Shown here: one piece after another, positions 23,414 to 28,308 of the stretch
Numbering within the stretch: the stretch's first letter is position 1
Layout of the letters: each line of letters opens with the position of its first letter
Assembly: GCA_934718155.1 (NCBI GenBank)
Contig: CAKUZF010000035.1
Coordinates: 1-28,308 of the forward strand
From: an uncultured Parabacteroides sp.
GTDB lineage: Bacteria; Bacteroidota; Bacteroidia; Bacteroidales; Tannerellaceae
Length of the DNA stretch: 28,308 nt
Direction: 5' to 3'
The notes under the pieces: generated by a model
What the model was told of the DNA's origin: nothing
Database searches by the model: none
What the model saw: only the letters and a program-made list of their open reading frames with translations
Made by a program: the position numbers and the translations under genes

Positions 23414-23914
23414 TCAGATGTTGTGAATAAACTGCAAAACCCATGTGATGGTAGGAAGCCCCTTTTCGATGATGCGACTGCGCAACCGCTGCTTATACTT
23501 AGCGATTGATTGGGGCGCCACACCCAGCATGTCGCCCAGCTCTTTATTGGAGTCAAAGCCCAAACGGATCAGCAAGCAAAGCTGATATTGCGTGCCAGTC
23601 AGGTTCTTGACGGCGGCACGCAGGCGTCGCTCGAAGCCGGGATGCAGCAACTCGATATACAGATAGAGCAGCAGCCATTCATGATTGTGCACGTAGGGCT
23701 GCCTCTTCATCGATCGCCATCGGGCCAGCATCCTCTCCAGATCTCCTTTGAATCCTACGATGGCCGATTCAACCTGCTCTCTCCGCTGCGCGGCCTCCAG
23801 CTGCACCTTCATGGCCTCACACTCCTGCCGCAGTGCCGCCAGTTCTTGTTCCTTCGCCGCCAGCTCCTGCTGTAGTTGTTTCAACGCTTCCTGTTCCTTC
23901 ATTTTTGTATCCAT
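23414..23914 (-). CDS. Coiled-coil protein with C-terminal HTH domain
   Basis: A 166-residue cytoplasmic protein. Residues about 4-60 are a long charged coiled coil rich in Glu, Gln, Lys and Ala (EQEALKQLQQELAAKEQEL). A middle segment (70-100) follows, then a LuxR/sigma-4-like helix-turn-helix at about 104-148 (LTGTQYQLCLL, then NKELGDMLGVAPQSIAKY). The HTH resembles the C-terminal domain of Bacteroidetes TPR-type regulators, but the TPR repeats and membrane helix of those proteins are missing. It follows the HlyD-type gene by 26 bases on the same strand, so it probably belongs to the export operon and may regulate it. The target is unknown. Confidence 0.78.
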   Translation of the reverse strand: MDTKMKEQEALKQLQQELAAKEQELAALRQECEAMKVQLEAAQRREQVESAIVGFKGDLERMLARWRSMKRQPYVHNHEWLLLYLYIELLHPGFERRLRAAVKNLTGTQYQLCLLIRLGFDSNKELGDMLGVAPQSIAKYKQRLRSRIIEKGLPTITWVLQFIHNI

Positions 23915-23940
23915 AGTTTTTATGTATATTTAACTGACTC

Positions 23941-24876
23941 TTATTCTCCGCTCAGCGGCAGCAGCAACTCGATCAACCGGCGTTCATCGGTCACCACCTC
24001 CACCATCGCTTGCATGCCCTGTCGCAAAGGTAGCTCTTTCCTCTGCTGTGTCACCAGGCCTTTTGGGAAAATAATCTCCACCCTGTATCGCTCTTCCCAA
24101 GGAAGAGGCGCAACCGACCGCACACGTCCCTCCACCCAGCCATACAGCTGATCGGGAAAGGCCGTGAATCGCACCACCGCTCGCTGTCCGGCTCTCACCT
24201 TCCCTGCATCGGCTAAGGAGATCTGTGCCAGTCCCACCCATTCGCCCGGTTCTTCGGGCAAGATCCGAGCGAGGCATTGGCCTGCCGACAGATACAAATG
24301 AGGAGACGACTGACGTGGCAAGGCCACCTTCCCCGCTACGGGAGCCTCTATGCAATAGGCCATCTCCCATTCCCGAAGCGCGGTCCAAAGCGCACCGACT
24401 GCCGCCCTATAGTCTCGCTCTCCCGGATGTTTCGCCAGCAACGCCGTATAGGCAGGTTGAATGCTTCCCAATCGCCACACTTCGGGCGAGAGCACGCTCT
24501 CCAACCGTTCAGGCTCTTGCGCCCAACGCTGCAATGTGCGCTTCAGCTGAAAGACATCCTCCGCCCGAGCGGCATTCTCGAGAACGGCCAAGGGAACACC
24601 CGCCTCCACACGCTGTCCCTCTGTCGCATACCACTCGCCAAGTCGTCCCGACTGTCTGGCCACAGCCTCCACCACAGGGCGAACGCTGCTTAGTGTCATC
24701 TCCGTGCGCACCCTGTCTGGATAGCGGAAGAAATAGCAGCCCACCAACAAGATTAGCAAGGCAAGAAACAACACGCCGATTCCCCAGCGCACGATCCACG
24801 AAGGGATCTGCCCCATCACCTCCTGCACCTCTTCGCTGCGCAGCTCCGCCATTTGCACATCCGTTCCGTTAGCCAT
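23941..24876 (-). CDS. HlyD-family membrane fusion (adaptor) protein
   Basis: A 311-residue periplasmic adaptor with a short cytoplasmic N-terminus, one membrane helix (about 28-50; GIGVLFLALLILLVGCYFF) and a lipoyl/barrel-sandwich region. The two lipoyl halves are visible as RQSGRLGEWYATEGQRVEAGVPLAVL and CIEAPVAGKVALPRQ, with a short helical hairpin between; a beta-barrel (RAGQRAVVRFTAFP) follows. It should link the adjacent peptidase-containing ABC exporter to an outer-membrane channel, as in type I secretion. The channel gene (TolC-like) is not in the window. The ATG lies 4 bases after the exporter's stop codon. Confidence 0.88.
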   Translation of the reverse strand: MANGTDVQMAELRSEEVQEVMGQIPSWIVRWGIGVLFLALLILLVGCYFFRYPDRVRTEMTLSSVRPVVEAVARQSGRLGEWYATEGQRVEAGVPLAVLENAARAEDVFQLKRTLQRWAQEPERLESVLSPEVWRLGSIQPAYTALLAKHPGERDYRAAVGALWTALREWEMAYCIEAPVAGKVALPRQSSPHLYLSAGQCLARILPEEPGEWVGLAQISLADAGKVRAGQRAVVRFTAFPDQLYGWVEGRVRSVAPLPWEERYRVEIIFPKGLVTQQRKELPLRQGMQAMVEVVTDERRLIELLLPLSGE

Positions 24877-24880
24877 ATCC

Positions 24881-27076
24881 CTAATTCCCTAACTCCAACT
24901 GATTTTTCACCAACGTATAGTAGGCTCCTCGCAGGGCGGTCAGCTCCTCATGCGTCCCCTCCTCTACGATGCGCCCCCTATCCAATACCACAATCTTATC
25001 CGCATCACGCACCGTGCTCAGCCGATGCGCCACGACCACCACGGTTCGCCCTCGATAGAAATCCCGAAGCCGCCCCATAATCTCGCGCTCATTGTTTGCG
25101 TCGAGGGCATTAGTCGCCTCGTCGAGGAAAATGTACGACGGGTCTTTATAGACCGCCCGGGCGATCAACAACCGTTGCCGCTGCCCCTGGCTCACGCCGT
25201 TTCCCTCCATGCCCACCTTGGTGTTATAGCCTAATGGGAGCGACTCTATGAAGTCACAAATATTGGCAGTCTCGGCGGCATGGCGCAAGCGAGCCTTATC
25301 AATCACCTCCTCGCCGGGCGCAATGTTGCGGGCAATCGTGTCGGAGAAGATGAAGCCCTCCTGCATCACCGAGCCAACCCGGGCTCGCCACACATGCGGA
25401 TTCAGTCGGCCGAGCGGAGTCTCTCCCAGCTTAATCGCCCCGGCGTTCGGTTCGTAGAAACCCAGCAGCAACTTAATCAGCGTAGTCTTGCCGCTGCCAC
25501 TCGCTCCCACGATCGCCGTCACCCGTTGGTGCGGAATTACCAGGTCAATCCCATCCAGCACATAATCCCTGTCTGCTCCGTCGTAGCTGAAGCGCACACC
25601 CTCGATGCGCAGTGCGCCCTCTTCGGGCAACTCTCGCAACTGTTCAACCGCGGTCTGCTCCTCATCCGCTTGGCCATGAATCTCGCCCAGTCGCTCCAAG
25701 CTAATCTTGGCGTCTTGGAAGGAGCGAACCAGCGTGATGAACTGCTCTATCGGAGCGGAAAGCTGACCTACGATATAGCTGAGCGACATCATCATGCCGA
25801 GAGTCATCCCGCCCTCCACCACTGCACGAGCGGCGAGGAAGGAGATCAGTATATTTGTGGTTTGGCTGAAAAAGACCGCTCCCAGCTGCTGATACTGCTG
25901 CAAGGCCAATCCCTTCACTCCAATCTTAAACAGTTTCACCTGGATGCGTTCCCATTGCCAGCGCATCCGTGTCTCGCAGTTGTTCAGCTTTATCTCCTGC
26001 ATCCCCGTGATTAGCTGGTAAAGGTTGCTCTGTTCGCCCGCCGCCTGAGCGAAGCGCTTCACGTCGAGTTCTCGCCGCCAGCGCATGAAGGCCATCACCC
26101 AAGCGATGTAAAGCCCGTTTCCCAACAGAAACAGGGCCAACACACGCAGGTCGTAATAGGCCAGCACCGCCCCAAACACCACAAGGTTAAGCAGCGAGAA
26201 GAGCGTGTTGAGCGATGTGCCTGTCATGAAGCTCTCCACTCGGCTGTGATCGCCGATGCGCTGCATCAGGTCGCCCACCAGCTTCGTGTCGAAGAAACGC
26301 AATGGCAGACGGGTCAGTTTCGCCAAGAAATCAGAAATCAGGGCGATATTGATACGGCTGTTCACGTGCAGTAAGATCCATCCACGGATAAACTCCACCG
26401 ACAGCTTTGCCAAGAACACCATCAGCTGCGCCATCAAGACCAAAGAGATAAAGCCCAAGTTGCCGTCGCGCACACCCACATCCACCAAGCTCTGCGTCAG
26501 GAAGGGGAGGATCAGTTGCAGAAGGCTGGCTGTCAGCATCCCGAGCAGCAGCTGGATCAATGCCTGTCGATAAGGCGTAAGATAACGGAAGAAGAACCCC
26601 ATTCCCCTTCGCTCCTTTTGCTGCTCCTCTTCGTCGTAGAAAGCGGGCGAGGGTTCCAGCAGCAGGGCCGTGCCGCAATCCTCTCCTCCTACCCGCGTGC
26701 TCAGCCAGCAGCGCTTAAACTCCTCCCGCTCATAGGTCACCAAGCCCGCTGCCGGATCGGCGATGTAGAACTTCCCTTTCCTTATCTTATAGCACACCAC
26801 GAAGTGCTGCTGGTTCCAATGCAGCACGCAGGGGAGCGGGCACTCCCGCTCCAGCTCCTCCAAGCTGATGCGTACACCCTGCGTGCGAAAGCCTATCGAC
26901 TCTGCGGCATCGCTAATGCCAAGCATCGATACGCCCTCGCGGGTGATAAACGCACGCTCCCGCAAATACTGCACCGAGTAGCTCCGCCCATAATGCTTGG
27001 CTATCATTCGGAGGCAGGTGGGGCCGCAGTCCATCGAATCTAATTGGCGATATGTGTAGAAAGATTTAAACATCAT
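24881..27076 (-). CDS. Peptidase-containing ABC exporter (bacteriocin/RiPP type)
   Basis: A 731-residue inner-membrane half-transporter that removes a leader peptide and exports the core. The N-terminal C39 peptidase (1 to about 140) is complete: Q11, nucleophile C17 in SMDCGPTCLRM, H91 in QQHFVVCYKI and D107 in YIADPAAG. Six membrane helices follow (about 160-470), then the ATPase with Walker A GASGSGKTT (about 522-530), signature VSQGQRQR and Walker B IFLDEATNALD. C39 peptidases of this type usually cut after a double-glycine motif, so a precursor with such a leader is expected, but none is seen in the window. Two adjacent ATGs can start it (27076 and 27073). A glycosyltransferase gene precedes it by 9 bases and the HlyD-type adaptor follows. 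Confidence 0.95.
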   Translation of the reverse strand: MMFKSFYTYRQLDSMDCGPTCLRMIAKHYGRSYSVQYLRERAFITREGVSMLGISDAAESIGFRTQGVRISLEELERECPLPCVLHWNQQHFVVCYKIRKGKFYIADPAAGLVTYEREEFKRCWLSTRVGGEDCGTALLLEPSPAFYDEEEQQKERRGMGFFFRYLTPYRQALIQLLLGMLTASLLQLILPFLTQSLVDVGVRDGNLGFISLVLMAQLMVFLAKLSVEFIRGWILLHVNSRINIALISDFLAKLTRLPLRFFDTKLVGDLMQRIGDHSRVESFMTGTSLNTLFSLLNLVVFGAVLAYYDLRVLALFLLGNGLYIAWVMAFMRWRRELDVKRFAQAAGEQSNLYQLITGMQEIKLNNCETRMRWQWERIQVKLFKIGVKGLALQQYQQLGAVFFSQTTNILISFLAARAVVEGGMTLGMMMSLSYIVGQLSAPIEQFITLVRSFQDAKISLERLGEIHGQADEEQTAVEQLRELPEEGALRIEGVRFSYDGADRDYVLDGIDLVIPHQRVTAIVGASGSGKTTLIKLLLGFYEPNAGAIKLGETPLGRLNPHVWRARVGSVMQEGFIFSDTIARNIAPGEEVIDKARLRHAAETANICDFIESLPLGYNTKVGMEGNGVSQGQRQRLLIARAVYKDPSYIFLDEATNALDANNEREIMGRLRDFYRGRTVVVVAHRLSTVRDADKIVVLDRGRIVEEGTHEELTALRGAYYTLVKNQLELGN

Positions 27077-27085
27077 TACAATAAT

Positions 27086-27868
27086 CTAACAAGAAAATTC
27101 CTTTCTCAATTCTCCTTTAGAGTAGTTCACCACTTCATTCATGTCATGCACCGCCTTCTCGCCATGCATTCTTGAACGAAACATTCCGTTTTGATCTCGG
27201 GGATGGGATAGATGGAACAGGCATCCGTCACTTCGATAAATCCGGTAGCCAAACTCAAGCCAGCGGTAATGCCTTTCCCCGTCTTCCAGACCCCAACCAT
27301 AAAAAGCCTCATTCTCCATGCCGGCTCGCCTGTATTGTTCCGTTTGGGCAAATACGGCTCCCCCGACCGCGCCGATCACTCCCTCTACCGTGTATAAAGA
27401 GTTCATCTTCCCTTGGTGTTTTTTCAAGAAATCCAGATCGCGATGGAGACAATAATGCTCCCTTAATATATCAGACGTATCCAAGAAATCCCCATTGTAT
27501 GGGTAAGCGATATCATACGCGTCAGAGCGAAGTTTCTCTACCGCATCCACTATTTGGACATGATCCAAGATCACGTCCGCATCCCAAATACAAACAATCG
27601 AGGTATCAACTTGCCTTACAAGGATGTTCAGGTATTTGGTCTTGTAGAACACAGGGGATTTATCCATGAGGAATGTATATTCAACCGCATCATCTTTTAT
27701 TAACGATGGGATAATCTCATTGGGATAGGACGAGGCCTCCAATATTGAAATCCGTGTCTGGAAATGACGTACTATTGATTCCACAGACATCAACAGGTTT
27801 TCCAAACGGATCATGGAATCGATCCGTACGGGAATAATGAAGGTCGTATCAGTCAAGTCTATTCGCAT
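27086..27868 (-). CDS. Galactosyltransferase-like glycosyltransferase of the export cluster
   Basis: A 260-residue cytoplasmic protein with a GT-A fold and no membrane segment. The nucleotide-sugar/metal motif is CIWDADVIL (about 93-101). The C-terminal half has the galactosyltransferase pattern GGAVFAQTEQYRRAGMENE, then FYGWGLEDGERHYR (GWGLED about 191-196) and FHLSHPRD. It overlaps the upstream LanC-like gene by 10 bases and lies 9 bases before the exporter gene, so it is part of that operon and may glycosylate the exported peptide; this role is inferred from position only. It is more AT-rich than the exporter gene. Confidence 0.82.
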   Translation of the reverse strand: MRIDLTDTTFIIPVRIDSMIRLENLLMSVESIVRHFQTRISILEASSYPNEIIPSLIKDDAVEYTFLMDKSPVFYKTKYLNILVRQVDTSIVCIWDADVILDHVQIVDAVEKLRSDAYDIAYPYNGDFLDTSDILREHYCLHRDLDFLKKHQGKMNSLYTVEGVIGAVGGAVFAQTEQYRRAGMENEAFYGWGLEDGERHYRWLEFGYRIYRSDGCLFHLSHPRDQNGMFRSRMHGEKAVHDMNEVVNYSKGELRKEFSC

Positions 27869-28308
27869 AAGTACTTTTGTTTAATATTCAACAAAGCCAG
27901 CTCCACATCAGGGAAACCATTCAGCAAACCTCGGTGTATGTCATAATAGTATTTGTTCACAATTAGAGCGTCCCAAGCGTCGGATGAGAGGATTCGATCG
28001 TAAATCGATCGTGGGTTGAAAGGAATGGCGTATTCAGGGATCTCCTTGTTCACTGCTTCCAACAGGAAGTAGAGGGCGGCATATCCATCGCTGATATAGA
28101 TATTTCGCCCTTTGACCTCTTCCTCATATATCCGATTTAAATCAATGGATTTTCTTAACTCATCCACATACCTGTGCCAATCGGGATTACAATCCCGTAA
28201 AGGCAGCGTGCCCCATAGCAAATACAGCCGGTTCAAATGCAGATGAGGCAAATGGGCGAACAGGTATAGGGATAATTGTTCCAGAATCTTTCGTATTCGC
28301 TCCTTATA
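27859..28308 (-). CDS. C-terminal part of a LanC-like protein (cut by window edge)
   Basis: The frame is open from the stop at 27859 to the end of the window without a start codon that fits, giving 149 visible residues (first YKERIRKILEQL). A TTG at 28251 should not be taken as the start, because the open frame continues through it. The end, RGLLNGFPDVELALLNIK, resembles the final helices of LanC-like proteins, and NRLYLLWGTLPLRDCNPDW also fits Bacteroidetes members. LanC-like proteins form thioether rings or bind modified peptides, which would suit a peptide-export operon. The zinc motifs that would prove this lie outside or are not seen. It overlaps the glycosyltransferase gene by 10 bases. 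Family is tentative. Confidence 0.5.
   Translation of the reverse strand, partial: YKERIRKILEQLSLYLFAHLPHLHLNRLYLLWGTLPLRDCNPDWHRYVDELRKSIDLNRIYEEEVKGRNIYISDGYAALYFLLEAVNKEIPEYAIPFNPRSIYDRILSSDAWDALIVNKYYYDIHRGLLNGFPDVELALLNIKQKYLCE

Noticed and set aside
28249..28251. Start of the right-edge gene at a TTG
   Set aside because: The frame stays open to the window end and the residues before it continue the same protein, so the gene is truncated by the edge.

Overview
The window looks like chromosomal DNA of an anaerobic Bacteroidales bacterium, most likely in or near the Tannerellaceae/Parabacteroides group. The evidence is the promoter type (-7 boxes of the form TAnnTTTG or TAnnTTCG, some with a TTTG-like box 18-19 bases upstream), the lack of clear Shine-Dalgarno sequences, and gene types typical of the phylum: DUF4301, DUF1080, a GH2 enzyme with Bacteroides-type C-terminal domains, fused HisIE, and an amino-sugar kinase fused to a RapZ C-terminal domain. 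By eye the core genes are GC-rich, in the mid to upper 50s percent. The genus is an inference and no rRNA gene is present to settle it.

Layout. 1-6.3 kb: a DUF4301 gene (minus), a RelA-like (p)ppGpp synthetase (plus), the queuosine genes queC-queF and a secreted DUF1080 protein. 6.35-8.2 kb: birA and yraN (minus), then a small ribbon-helix-helix-like protein coupled to tadA (plus). 8.3-14.3 kb: a run of biosynthetic genes on the plus strand, hisH-hisA-hisF-hisIE, ftsE, lysC and lysA. 14.4-17.8 kb: a membrane glycosyltransferase, then a two-gene amino-sugar salvage unit, an AmgK-like kinase fused to a RapZ C-terminal domain followed by a MurU-like uridylyltransferase. 17.9-23.1 kb: a GH2 glycosidase and a C4-dicarboxylate transporter with interlocked divergent promoters, a methyltransferase and cytidine deaminase. 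23.1-23.4 kb: a short stretch holding a promoter, a frameshifted small ORF and a terminator. 23.4-28.3 kb: a minus-strand peptide-export cluster that continues past the right edge. In transcription order it has an open-ended LanC-like gene, a glycosyltransferase, a peptidase-containing ABC exporter, a HlyD-type adaptor and a coiled-coil HTH protein.

The most interesting parts are the AmgK-RapZ fusion with MurU, which suggests a peptidoglycan-recycling kinase with a built-in amino-sugar sensor, and the right-hand cluster, which has the parts of a ribosomally made, modified peptide system although its precursor is not in view. That cluster also shows a clear drop in GC from the exporter to the two genes upstream. 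Other points are a DUF4301 protein with nucleotidyltransferase-like motifs, a possibly leaderless small regulator translationally coupled to tadA, and the frameshifted small ORF.

No tRNA, rRNA, CRISPR array, insertion sequence or phage gene was recognised.
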